From positions 496,001 through 560,000 of the forward strand of contig NZ_JASZYB010000001.1 of NCBI RefSeq assembly GCF_030317205.1: DNA of 64,000 nucleotides, given 5' to 3'. The notes under the pieces are model-generated. The model made no database searches. It saw nothing but the letters and a program-made list of their open reading frames with translations, and was not told the origin of the DNA. The stretch is from Variovorax sp. J2L1-78 (GTDB taxonomy: Bacteria > Pseudomonadota > Gammaproteobacteria > Burkholderiales > Burkholderiaceae_C). This document shows, piece by piece, positions 53,728-61,830 of this stretch. The translations under genes were made by a program, and so were the position numbers. Each line of letters opens with the position of its first letter. Position 1 is the stretch's first letter.

Positions 53728-54759
53728 TCAGACGCTGTCGCGTTCGATCAGCGAGAAGCCCAGGTCGATGACCTTCTGTGCGACCTCGACCCCCTTGGCG
53801 CGCTCGACGATGAAGCGCGCCGCCTGCCGCCCGATGGCCGTGCCGTCGATGCGCACGGTCGTGATGGCGGGGTGCGCATGTTGCGCGAAGGCGAGGTCGC
53901 CGAAGCCCATCACGCCCAGGTCGTCCGGCACGCGCAGGCCGCGCGCATGCGCCTCGGTGATCACGCCATGGGCCAGCGCGTCGGAGCTGCAGACCAGCAC
54001 GTCGGTCTCCGGATGCGCCCTGAGCAACTCGGCCAGCGCGCTGCGGCCGCTGCCCAGCGTGGTGGGGGCCGGCACGGTGTGCACCGCCACCTTCTGCACG
54101 CCCAGGCTCATCATCGTCTGCTCGAAGCCGGCGCGCCGCAGGTCGGCGCGCTGGTCGTCGCCGGTGACGACCGCGGGGTGGCGGTAGCCCTTGCCATGCA
54201 GGAAGCGCGCGATGGCGGCGCCGACCTTCTCGTGCGAGAAGCCAACCAGCATGTCGACCGGCGTAGGCGTCAGGTCCCAGGTCTCGACCACCGGGATGCC
54301 CGAGGCGAGCAGGCGGCGGCGGCCTTCGGCCGAATGCATGATGCCGGTGAGCACGATGCCGTCGGGCCGGCGGCCGATGATGGCGTCGATCAGCGCGTCC
54401 TCGCGCGAGTGGTGGTAGCCGCTCTGGCCGAGCATCAGCTGGTAGCCGGCCTCGTCGAGGGCCTCGGTCAGCGCCTGGATGGTTTCGAGGAACACCGGGC
54501 CGGCGATGGTGGGCACCAGCGCTGCGACCAGCCGGCTGCGGTTCGACGCCAGGCCGCCTGCCAGGCGGTTGGGCACGTAGCCGGTGCGCTCGACCGCCGC
54601 ACGCACTTTCTCGCGCGTGTCCGGCGACACCAGGTCGGGCGTGTTGAGTGCGCGCGAGACGGTGATGGTCGAGACGCCCGCCAGCTTGGACACGTCGCTG
54701 AGCGTGATGCCGCCGCTGCCGCGCCGGGCCGCACGGCCGGGAACAATCTGTTGGATCAC
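53728..54759 (-). CDS. LacI-family transcriptional repressor
   Basis: 343 residues. The HTH (ITLSDVSKLAGVSTITVSRALNTPDLVSPDTREKVRAAVERTGYVPN) begins near residue 18 after a basic lead. The hinge helix RLAGGLASNRSRLVAALVPTI and a periplasmic-binding-like effector domain follow, of the GntR/gluconate-operon type. It is upstream of and in line with the dehydratase, and a consensus LacI-type site lies between them. The effector is probably a sugar acid. No operator copy was found in front of its own gene. Confidence 0.93.
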   Translation of the reverse strand: MIQQIVPGRAARRGSGGITLSDVSKLAGVSTITVSRALNTPDLVSPDTREKVRAAVERTGYVPNRLAGGLASNRSRLVAALVPTIAGPVFLETIQALTEALDEAGYQLMLGQSGYHHSREDALIDAIIGRRPDGIVLTGIMHSAEGRRRLLASGIPVVETWDLTPTPVDMLVGFSHEKVGAAIARFLHGKGYRHPAVVTGDDQRADLRRAGFEQTMMSLGVQKVAVHTVPAPTTLGSGRSALAELLRAHPETDVLVCSSDALAHGVITEAHARGLRVPDDLGVMGFGDLAFAQHAHPAITTVRIDGTAIGRQAARFIVERAKGVEVAQKVIDLGFSLIERDSV

Positions 54760-55038
54760 GAAAGGAACACTCTGGAGGTTGGCGTAAGAGAAGGGCGCCA
54801 GCGTGGCGTTTCATTATCTCCAGTGTCGCCCGCCGACCTGCTCGGTGCGTGGACGCTTGAGCGCCGTGCCGCACGCGGTCGCGGAGGACGTTCGGGCGTG
54901 AAAGGTCGCCTTGCGTAACGAAAGGCGGCTGCTCTAGAACCTTCGGGCTACTTTTGCAAGGCTCCCTTCGGGAATTCGAGAATGGTGCTTTCCCTTGGGT
55001 GCATCCCCCGAATCCAGGCCGTCGCTGCATCATGGTCC

Positions 55039-55212
55039 ATGACCAAGCTTTTCCTTTATGCGCTCAGCATGGGCGTGTCCGCGGCGCTTGTCCGGTATGT
55101 GGGACCGGCTGCACTTCTTGCGGTGTTCGCGCTCTGCGGCTGCACCTTCCTCTTTTCGACGGGCGCGGTGTGCGAATCGTCGGAGACGGACAGCGACCAC
55201 GGGTTTGCGTGA
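55039..55212 (+). CDS. Possible small membrane protein of unknown function
   Basis: A 57-residue frame from the ATG at 55039: MTKLFLYALSMGVSAALVRYVGPAALLAVFALCGCTFLF followed by an acidic tail (SSETDSD). It has one or two hydrophobic helices. No family is recognised and no strong ribosome site is seen. It is the only candidate in the otherwise empty stretch 54760-55224 between the LacI gene and the convergent small gene. Coding status is uncertain. Confidence 0.4.
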   Translation: MTKLFLYALSMGVSAALVRYVGPAALLAVFALCGCTFLFSTGAVCESSETDSDHGFA

Positions 55213-55224
55213 ACAGGTGAGTTC

Positions 55225-55443
55225 TCAGGACCGCCAGAACTGAAACAGCGACCGCTTGGGCGGGCGCTGCGGGGCCTCGGCGGGCACGCGGACCGACATC
55301 GTTCGGGCCGACCGGCGCCGCAATTCGACCTCGTGCTCATGGGCGTGGCCCCGGGCATGGAGGCTGCCTCTCATCGCTTCGGAACGCCATCTTCTCGCAC
55401 GGCTGAAAAGTTCGTCATCGGAGAGGTCGGCCAGTACGGTCAT
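55225..55443 (-). CDS. Small basic hypothetical protein
   Basis: 72 residues from the ATG at 55443: MTVLADLSDDELFSRARRWRSEAMRG, then a His-rich segment (HARGHAHEHEVELRRRS) and a Lys/Arg-Pro tail ending FQFWRS. It is cytoplasmic by appearance, and no domain is recognised. I recall similar short proteins in Comamonadaceae, often ahead of the imu cassette. It is divergent from imuA, 194 bases away, and not obviously under the LexA site. Confidence 0.6.
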   Translation of the reverse strand: MTVLADLSDDELFSRARRWRSEAMRGSLHARGHAHEHEVELRRRSARTMSVRVPAEAPQRPPKRSLFQFWRS

Positions 55444-55603
55444 GGCTCGATTCTGGCGATCTCGCCCGCCAGCACCTGTGAAAGATTGCACGCTCGGCGG
55501 CGACGGGTGACGAAAGGAACGAGCACGCGCCGGCCTGCACTCCGGCGAGTCCGCTGAGCGGACATGCGCTGTCACCAGAAAGGCATTGCCCATCGGCAGA
55601 ATA

Positions 55604-55619
55604 CTGTATAAAAATACAG
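55604..55619. promoter_or_regulatory. LexA (SOS) box of the imu cassette
   Basis: CTGTATAAAAATACAG is a perfect CTGT-N8-ACAG LexA site. It embeds TATAAA, a good -10 element, and ends 18 bases before the imuA start codon, so LexA would cover the core promoter. This makes the cassette a DNA-damage-inducible unit. Confidence 0.92.
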
Positions 55620-55637
55620 TTAACAGTCGATTCCGCC

Positions 55638-56459
55638 ATGGGCCAGCCTTCCCTTTCCTCGTCCCTCTCGTCTTTTTCCTTTGCTTCCGCCCGACACAAG
55701 GTCTGGCGCGGCGACGAACTGGGCGCGGCCGACACGCAGGTGGAAGCCACCGGTCATCCGGCGCTCGACGCCGAACTGCCCGGCGGCGGCTGGCCGGTGG
55801 GTGCCATGACCGAGCTGCTGCAGGACCGGCCGGAGGCGCATGTCTGGCCCTTGCTGCTGCCTGCGCTGGCCCGAGCCGTGGCCATGCGCGGTGGACCGGT
55901 GGTGCTGATCGGTGCGCCGCACGAGCCTTTCGGGCCCGCCTTGGTGGCCGGTGGGTTGCCCCTGGAGGCGCTCCTGTGGGTGCGCAGTGAGGCATCGGCG
56001 GCCCGGATGTGGGCCTGCGAACAGGCCTTGCGCTGTGCCGACGTGGCGGCCGTCATGGCCTGGCTGCCGCAAGCGCGGGTGGGCGAGTTGCGCCGCCTGC
56101 AACTGGCGGCCGCGCAGCACGAGGCGCTGCTGTTCGTGATGCGGCCCGAGGCCGTGGCGCAGTCGGCCTCGCCGGCACGGCTGCGCCTGCAACTGGTGGC
56201 GGCCGACGGCGGGCAGATGGACGTGCACCTGCTCAAGCGACGCGGCCCACCGCTCGCGCAGCCGCTGAGCTTGCCGGCCCGCAGCGAACGCATGGTGGCG
56301 CTGCTGACGGCCAGCCAGTGGCGGCGCCAGCGTCGCGAGCGGCAGAACGCCATCCAGATCCCCCCTGTCCAGGGCGCGACCGTCGTGCGCCTCGATGTGC
56401 GCAGCAGGCGCAGAGAGGAGGGCACCCATGCAGTGGATCGCCTTGCGGTGGCGGCCTGA
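55638..56459 (+). CDS. imuA: Translesion synthesis-associated protein ImuA
   Basis: 273 residues. A RecA/SulA-like fold: HKVWRGDELG, then GHPALDAELPGGGWPVGAMTELLQ near residue 40, the start of the RecA-like core. A canonical Walker A is absent, as usual for ImuA. It works with ImuB and the DnaE2 polymerase in damage-induced mutagenesis. It is the first gene after the LexA box, and its end overlaps the imuB start by 32 bases. Length and context leave little doubt. Confidence 0.93.
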   Translation: MGQPSLSSSLSSFSFASARHKVWRGDELGAADTQVEATGHPALDAELPGGGWPVGAMTELLQDRPEAHVWPLLLPALARAVAMRGGPVVLIGAPHEPFGPALVAGGLPLEALLWVRSEASAARMWACEQALRCADVAAVMAWLPQARVGELRRLQLAAAQHEALLFVMRPEAVAQSASPARLRLQLVAADGGQMDVHLLKRRGPPLAQPLSLPARSERMVALLTASQWRRQRRERQNAIQIPPVQGATVVRLDVRSRRREEGTHAVDRLAVAA

Positions 56460-57822
56460 AGACGATGCGGCCGTGCCTTCTTCCGACAGCGCTGCGCCCG
56501 TCCGGCCCGCCCCCGAACTGCCGCTGTCCCTCGAGGCCCTGGGTTGGTGGGCATTGCGCTACACGCCGCGCGTGGCCTGGCTCGACGAGGCGCTGGTGCT
56601 CGAGGTCTCGGCCTGCGAACGGCTGTGGGGCGGGCGTCAGGGATTGATGCGGCTGATGGTCACCGACAACCCGGTGCCGCACAGCCGCCTCCAGAAAGTC
56701 GAAGGCGCCACCAGCCTGGTCGCGCTGGCACGGCTGCGCCTGTTCGCGCTCGGCCAGCAACCGCCGGTCGACATCCCGGCGGCCTTGCCGCTGCACACGC
56801 TGACGGCCGCGCGCGAACATCTCGACGTGCTGGCGCGCATGGGTTGTCGCACCTGGGGCGACGTGGCAGCGCTGCCGCGCGGCGGGTTGTCGCGGCGCTT
56901 CGGCGCAGCGCTGCGCGAGGCGCTCGACAGGGCCTGGGGCCTGCGCCCCGAGCGTCACACCTGGCTCACGCTGCCCGATGCCTTCGAGCAGAAGCTGGAG
57001 CTGCCCGCCCTGGCCGAAAACGCGCATGAGTTGATGTGGTCGGCCAACCGGCTGCTGGCGGCGCTGCAGGTGTGGCTGCGCGTACGCCAGCGCGGCGTGC
57101 TGGCGCTGGAACTGGAATGGACGCTCGACCTCAAGCGCTACAACGGCGTGAACCTGCCGCCGCACCAGCACATCACCGTGCGTACCGCCGAGCCCACGCA
57201 GGACATGGCGCACCTGCGCCGCCTGATGAGCGAGCGGCTCGCGCTCACGCAGCTGGCCGCGCCCGCGAGCTGGCTGCGCCTGCGTTCCCTCGAAACCACG
57301 CCCTGGGCCGGCGCCAGCACCAGCTTCCTGCCCGAGGACAACCGCAAGGGCGACAAGCTGCACGAGCTGGTCGAGCGGCTCAGCGCCCGGCTGGGCGCGC
57401 GCGAGGTGCTGGTGCCGGTGGCGCAGGCCGACCACCGGCCCGAAGGCATGCAGGGCTGGCGGCCGGCGCTGCGCAAGGGGGGGGCGCCGGTGACGCCGAA
57501 ACCCGCCACGTCCGCGGACACGATGGCCCGGCAACCCGATGCGCTGTTTCCGCCCTGGCTGCTGCGCGAGCCCCTGCCCCTGGAGATGCGCGACGGCCAT
57601 CCGTGGTACCAGGGGCGCCTCTGCAGCCTGGTCGGCCCGCAGCGGCTCGAAGCCGGCTGGTGGAACGACGGCAGTGACGACGAAGGCGGCCGCCCGGCGG
57701 TGCGCGATTACTACATCGCCGAGAGCCCCGAAGCGGGGCTGGTGTGGGTCTTCCGCGAACGGCCATCGCGCTGCTTTTCGTCCGGCGAGGTGCGCTGGTT
57801 CCTGCAGGGGCTCTATGCCTGA
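56428..57822 (+). CDS. imuB: ImuB, catalytically inactive Y-family polymerase-like mutagenesis factor
   Basis: 464 residues from the ATG at 56428 (MQWIALRWRPEDD), preceded by GAGAGGAGGG. It has the Y-family fold (LVLEVSACERLWGG, the helix-hairpin-helix-like LARMGCRTWGDVAALPRGGLSRRFG, and a little-finger-type domain) but not the acidic metal triad of an active Y polymerase. ImuB is a hub that links DnaE2, ImuA and the beta clamp. QKLELP (near residue 190) is a possible clamp-binding peptide, uncertain. It overlaps both neighbours by 8-32 bases. Confidence 0.93.
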   Translation: MQWIALRWRPEDDAAVPSSDSAAPVRPAPELPLSLEALGWWALRYTPRVAWLDEALVLEVSACERLWGGRQGLMRLMVTDNPVPHSRLQKVEGATSLVALARLRLFALGQQPPVDIPAALPLHTLTAAREHLDVLARMGCRTWGDVAALPRGGLSRRFGAALREALDRAWGLRPERHTWLTLPDAFEQKLELPALAENAHELMWSANRLLAALQVWLRVRQRGVLALELEWTLDLKRYNGVNLPPHQHITVRTAEPTQDMAHLRRLMSERLALTQLAAPASWLRLRSLETTPWAGASTSFLPEDNRKGDKLHELVERLSARLGAREVLVPVAQADHRPEGMQGWRPALRKGGAPVTPKPATSADTMARQPDALFPPWLLREPLPLEMRDGHPWYQGRLCSLVGPQRLEAGWWNDGSDDEGGRPAVRDYYIAESPEAGLVWVFRERPSRCFSSGEVRWFLQGLYA

Positions 57823-60800
57823 ACTGACCGACAAGCAGATCCAGGCGCGGCAGTCTGCGCGGCTGCATTCGCTGCCCCCGAGGCCACCCACGCCGGTGCG
57901 TGGTCGGCCCGACTACGCAGAGCTGCACTGCCTGACGAACTTCAGCTTTCAGCGCGGCGCCTCGACGCCGCAGGACCTGGTGACGCAGGCCTACCACCTC
58001 GGCTACCGGGCATTGGCCATCACCGACGAATGCTCGGTGGCGGGCATCGTGCGCGCCCACGTCGCGCTGCGCGAGCATCCCGAGGCGATGGCCGACTGGG
58101 AGCGTGCCAACCCCGACAAGCCGCCGCTCACGCGCAACCCCGATTTCCGGCTGCTCTTCGGCAGCGAGTTCCGCTTCGAGCGCTTCAAACTGGTGGCCAT
58201 CGCGCACGATCTGGAAGGCTGGGGCAACCTCTGCGAGTTCATCACCGCGGCGCGCACCGCCGAGGCGCCCAAGGGCGCGTACCAGGTGCGCTGGGAAGGC
58301 AGCGACGTCGCGTCGCTGCAGCACTGCGAGATCCTGCTGGTGCCGCACCGCGCGCCGGGCGGCGCCATGGATGTCGCATCGATGCGTGCCGACGTGGCCG
58401 CCGCCAAGGCGCTCTATGGCGAGCACCTCTGGATCGCGGTCGAACTGCTCAACGAACGCGACGACGACCTGTGGCTGATGACGCTCGACGAAGTGGGCGA
58501 GGCCACCGGCGTGCCCTTGGTCGCGGCCGGCGACGTGCACATGCACAAGCGCTCGCGCAAGCGGCTGCAGGACGTGGTCACGGCCATCCGCGAGGGCAAG
58601 CCGGTGGCCGAGTGCGGCTTCGCGTTGCAGGGCAATGCCGAGCGGCACCTGCGCTCGCGCATCCGGCTGGAGAACCTCTATCCGGCCGAGTTGCTGGCGA
58701 ATACGCTGACGGTGATGGGGCGTTGCCGCTTCGACCCCGACGAGATCAAGCAGCATTACCAGTACCCGCTGGAACTGCTGGGCAATGACGAGACGCCGGC
58801 GCAGACGCTGGTGCGCAAGACGTGGGAGGGGGCGCACGATCGATATCCCGATGGCATTTCAGACAAGGTGCGCACGCAGGTTCAGCACGAACTCGATCTG
58901 ATCATCCACAAGCACTACGAGATGTTCTTCCTGACTGTTGAAGACATCGTGCGTTTCGCGCGTTCGGAAAAAATCCTCTGCCAGGGCCGTGGCTCGTCCG
59001 CCAACTCGGCGGTCTGCTATTGCCTGGGCATCACCGCCATCGACCCCGACACGGGCCATCTGCTGTTCGAGCGCTTCCTCAGCCGCGAGCGCAACGAGCC
59101 GCCCGACATCGACGTCGACTTCGAGCACCAGCGGCGCGAAGAGGTCATCCAGTACATCTACAAGAAATACGGTCGCGACCGCGCCGCCATCGCCGCCGTG
59201 GTCATCTGCTACCGGGCCCGCAGCGCATTGCGCGACGTCGGCAAGGCGATGGGCGTCGACGAGCGCCTGGTCGACGAGTTCGCCAAGGACCATTACTGGT
59301 TCGACCAGACCGTGCTGGTGGACCGCCTCGAAGAAGCGATGGACCGCGCCGGCGTGCGCGAGAGCCTGCAGAAGCTGCAGCTGTGGCTCGAACTCACGAA
59401 CGAGCTCAAGGGCTTTCCGCGCCACCTGAGCCAGCACGTGGGCGGCTTCGTGCTCACGCAGACGAAGCTCACACGCCTGGTGCCGATCGAGAAGGCATCC
59501 ATGGCGGATCGCTCCGTCATCCAGTGGGAGAAGAACGACCTCGAAGCCATGGGCATGCTCAAGGTCGACGTGCTGGCGCTGGGCATGCTGAGCGCCATTC
59601 AGCGCGGGCTCGGCTTCGTGAACCGCTGGCGCGGCACGGCCATCGAGATGCACCACATCGCGAACGACGACGCGAAGGTCTACGACATGATCTGTGCGGC
59701 CGACACCATCGGCGTGTTCCAGATCGAGAGTCGGGCCCAGATGTCGATGCTGCCGCGCCTGCAGCCCCGCGAGTATTACGACCTGGTGGTCGAGGTCGCC
59801 ATCGTGCGGCCGGGGCCGATCCAGGGCGGCATGGTGCATCCGTACCTCCAGAACCGCGAGAAGCTGCGTCGGGGCGAGAAGATCGAGTACCGCTATCCCG
59901 CGCTCGAGAAGGCATTGGGTCGTACGCTGGGCATCCCGATCTTCCAGGAGCAGGTGATGGAGATCGCGATGATCGCGGCCGGCTTCACGTCGGATGAAGC
60001 CGATGGCCTGCGCCGCGCGATGGCCGCCTGGAAGCACACCGGGCACATGGAGAAGTACCAGGAGCGGCTCATCGAAGGCATGGTTGCCAACAAGTACGAC
60101 CGACCTTTTGCGCAAGCCATCTTCGAGCAGGTCAAGGGCTTCGGCGACTACGGCTTTCCGGAGAGCCACGCCGCCAGCTTCGCGCTGCTGGTCATCGTCA
60201 GCAGCTGGCTCAAGTGCCACGAGCCGGCCTGCTTTCTCGCGGCCATGCTCGATTCGCAGCCGATGGGTTTCTATTCGGCATCGCAGCTGGTGCAGGACGC
60301 GCGGCGCCACGGCGTGGAGGTGCGGCCGGTTGACGTCACGGTGAGCGACTTGCACAGCACGCTCGAGGCGCGTGCACCGGATGCGCCGCGCATGCCGGAT
60401 GGCACCGATCCGCGGTACGCCGGCTTCCTGGGGCGGCCCGACCAGCCGGCGGTGCGCCTGGGACTGCGCCAGATCGTGTCGCTCAGCGAGACCGGTGCCC
60501 GGCGCCTGCTGAAGGCACGCGAACAGGCACCCTTCACCAGCACCGAAGACCTGGCCGTGCGCGCCGACCTCGACGCGAAGGACATGGCCGCGCTCGCCGG
60601 CGCCGATGCCTTGATGCGCCTGTCGGGCCACCGCCGCCAACAGGTGTGGGACGCGACGGCCACGCGGAGCGGGGGCGGGCGTGCGCCGGGCTTGCTCAAG
60701 GGCGTGCCGATCCACGAGGCGCCCCTGCAATTGCCCGAAGCCTCGGAAGGTGAGGAGATCGTCGGCGACTACGCGTCGCTCAACCTCACGCTGCGCCGCC

Positions 60801-61180
60801 ATCCGCTGGCACTGCTGCGACCGCGCATGGCGCGTTTCAAGCTGCTGAGCGCGCAGGAACTGGGCGACGTGCCGCACGGCCGCCTGGTGCGCGCCTGCGG
60901 CATCGTCACCATGCGCCAACGCCCGCAGACCGCCAAGGGCACGATCTTCGTGTCGCTGGAGGACGAGACCGGCATCGTCAACGTAATCGTCTGGAACGAC
61001 GTGGTCGAGGCGCAGCGTGAACCCTTGCTCAAGTCGAAGCTGCTGGCAGTGCAGGGCGTGTGGCAGCGCGACACGGCCAGCGGCGGCCAGGTGCGGCACC
61101 TGCTGGCCCAGCGCTTCAAGGACCTCACGCCCTGGCTGGGCCGGCTCGCCGACGGGCGGCGCAGCCGGGACTTTCATTGA
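57815..61180 (+). CDS. dnaE2: Error-prone DNA polymerase DnaE2 (ImuC)
   Basis: 1121 residues. An N-terminal PHP domain (YAELHCLTNFSFQRGAS), the PolIIIA palm with GRGSSANSAVCYCLGIT and the catalytic aspartates in PDIDVDF (residues 430-436), IVRPGPIQGGMVHPYL, the finger helices, a tandem HhH region, and a C-terminal OB fold (GTIFVSLEDETGIVNVIVWND). Its length and the lack of the replicative DnaE tail mark the DnaE2 branch. It performs damage-tolerant, mutagenic synthesis. It starts within the imuB end and is induced with the cassette through LexA. Confidence 0.96.
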   Translation: MPELTDKQIQARQSARLHSLPPRPPTPVRGRPDYAELHCLTNFSFQRGASTPQDLVTQAYHLGYRALAITDECSVAGIVRAHVALREHPEAMADWERANPDKPPLTRNPDFRLLFGSEFRFERFKLVAIAHDLEGWGNLCEFITAARTAEAPKGAYQVRWEGSDVASLQHCEILLVPHRAPGGAMDVASMRADVAAAKALYGEHLWIAVELLNERDDDLWLMTLDEVGEATGVPLVAAGDVHMHKRSRKRLQDVVTAIREGKPVAECGFALQGNAERHLRSRIRLENLYPAELLANTLTVMGRCRFDPDEIKQHYQYPLELLGNDETPAQTLVRKTWEGAHDRYPDGISDKVRTQVQHELDLIIHKHYEMFFLTVEDIVRFARSEKILCQGRGSSANSAVCYCLGITAIDPDTGHLLFERFLSRERNEPPDIDVDFEHQRREEVIQYIYKKYGRDRAAIAAVVICYRARSALRDVGKAMGVDERLVDEFAKDHYWFDQTVLVDRLEEAMDRAGVRESLQKLQLWLELTNELKGFPRHLSQHVGGFVLTQTKLTRLVPIEKASMADRSVIQWEKNDLEAMGMLKVDVLALGMLSAIQRGLGFVNRWRGTAIEMHHIANDDAKVYDMICAADTIGVFQIESRAQMSMLPRLQPREYYDLVVEVAIVRPGPIQGGMVHPYLQNREKLRRGEKIEYRYPALEKALGRTLGIPIFQEQVMEIAMIAAGFTSDEADGLRRAMAAWKHTGHMEKYQERLIEGMVANKYDRPFAQAIFEQVKGFGDYGFPESHAASFALLVIVSSWLKCHEPACFLAAMLDSQPMGFYSASQLVQDARRHGVEVRPVDVTVSDLHSTLEARAPDAPRMPDGTDPRYAGFLGRPDQPAVRLGLRQIVSLSETGARRLLKAREQAPFTSTEDLAVRADLDAKDMAALAGADALMRLSGHRRQQVWDATATRSGGGRAPGLLKGVPIHEAPLQLPEASEGEEIVGDYASLNLTLRRHPLALLRPRMARFKLLSAQELGDVPHGRLVRACGIVTMRQRPQTAKGTIFVSLEDETGIVNVIVWNDVVEAQREPLLKSKLLAVQGVWQRDTASGGQVRHLLAQRFKDLTPWLGRLADGRRSRDFH

Positions 61181-61190
61181 AGGAGAGGCC

Positions 61191-61769
61191 ATGCACGACG
61201 ACCCATCGATGCCCGAGACGGCCCTGCGACTTTTCATCGGTCTGCAGCCGGACGATGACGTGCAGGTCGCGATCCGGTCGCATCAGCCCTTGTGGCGCTG
61301 GCCGCCCCGGGCGCGTCTGTTGAAAGCCGAGCACTTCCACATGACGTTGCATTTTTGGGAGCGGGTTCATTCGGCGCGCTTGGATGAACTGCAGCACGTG
61401 CTCGGCACGGTCCCGATGCAACCCATCCCGATCGTGCTTCGCACCACGGCGTTGTGGACAAAAGTGGCCGTGCTGCTCGCGGACGAGAACGTGGCGCTCA
61501 ACGATCTGCGATCGCGCCTGATGGTGCCGTTGTTGCGCATGGGGCTGCGGGTCGATGGCCACTGGACGCCGCATGTCACGCTGGCGCGCCATGCGCTCGG
61601 CGCCGTGCCGCCGGCCTGCTCGCCGCCCATCCACTGGACGGCGCGCCACTTCTCGCTGGTGCGGTCGACGCTCTCGCCTACGCCGCCCTTCGTTCAGCAC
61701 GATGTTCTGCGTCGCTATCCCGTCTCCGACGACATCCCTCGTTCACCCATTGCTACAATTTGCGACTGA
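61191..61769 (+). CDS. thpR: 2'-5' RNA ligase/cyclic phosphodiesterase family (ThpR-like)
   Basis: 192 residues. Two HxT-type catalytic motifs, FHMTLHF and PHVTLAR, and the strand LFIGLQPDD define the 2H phosphoesterase family. ThpR proteins open 2',3'-cyclic phosphates or ligate tRNA halves in vitro, and their in-cell role is unclear. It follows dnaE2 by 10 bases with a GGAGAGG ribosome site, so it is probably cotranscribed with the SOS cassette. That would suggest a link to RNA processing after damage, which is inference from position. Confidence 0.85.
   Translation: MHDDPSMPETALRLFIGLQPDDDVQVAIRSHQPLWRWPPRARLLKAEHFHMTLHFWERVHSARLDELQHVLGTVPMQPIPIVLRTTALWTKVAVLLADENVALNDLRSRLMVPLLRMGLRVDGHWTPHVTLARHALGAVPPACSPPIHWTARHFSLVRSTLSPTPPFVQHDVLRRYPVSDDIPRSPIATICD
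61751..61759 (+). promoter_or_regulatory. Possible extended -10 promoter for the TonB receptor gene
   Basis: TGCTACAAT fits the TGn-TATAAT extended -10 form. It lies inside the last codons of the ThpR-like gene, about 72 bases before the receptor start. No good -35 box is seen at the right distance, and no Fur box was recognised. Confidence 0.3.
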
Positions 61770-61830
61770 AGCCAGATGTTTCCTTGTCAGGAGGTCCAGC
61801 GAGACGACCCTCTTGACTTAAGGCAAACGC

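Noticed and set aside
58859..61237. A 792-residue minus-strand frame opposite dnaE2.
   Set aside because: Antisense shadow of a highly conserved polymerase gene.
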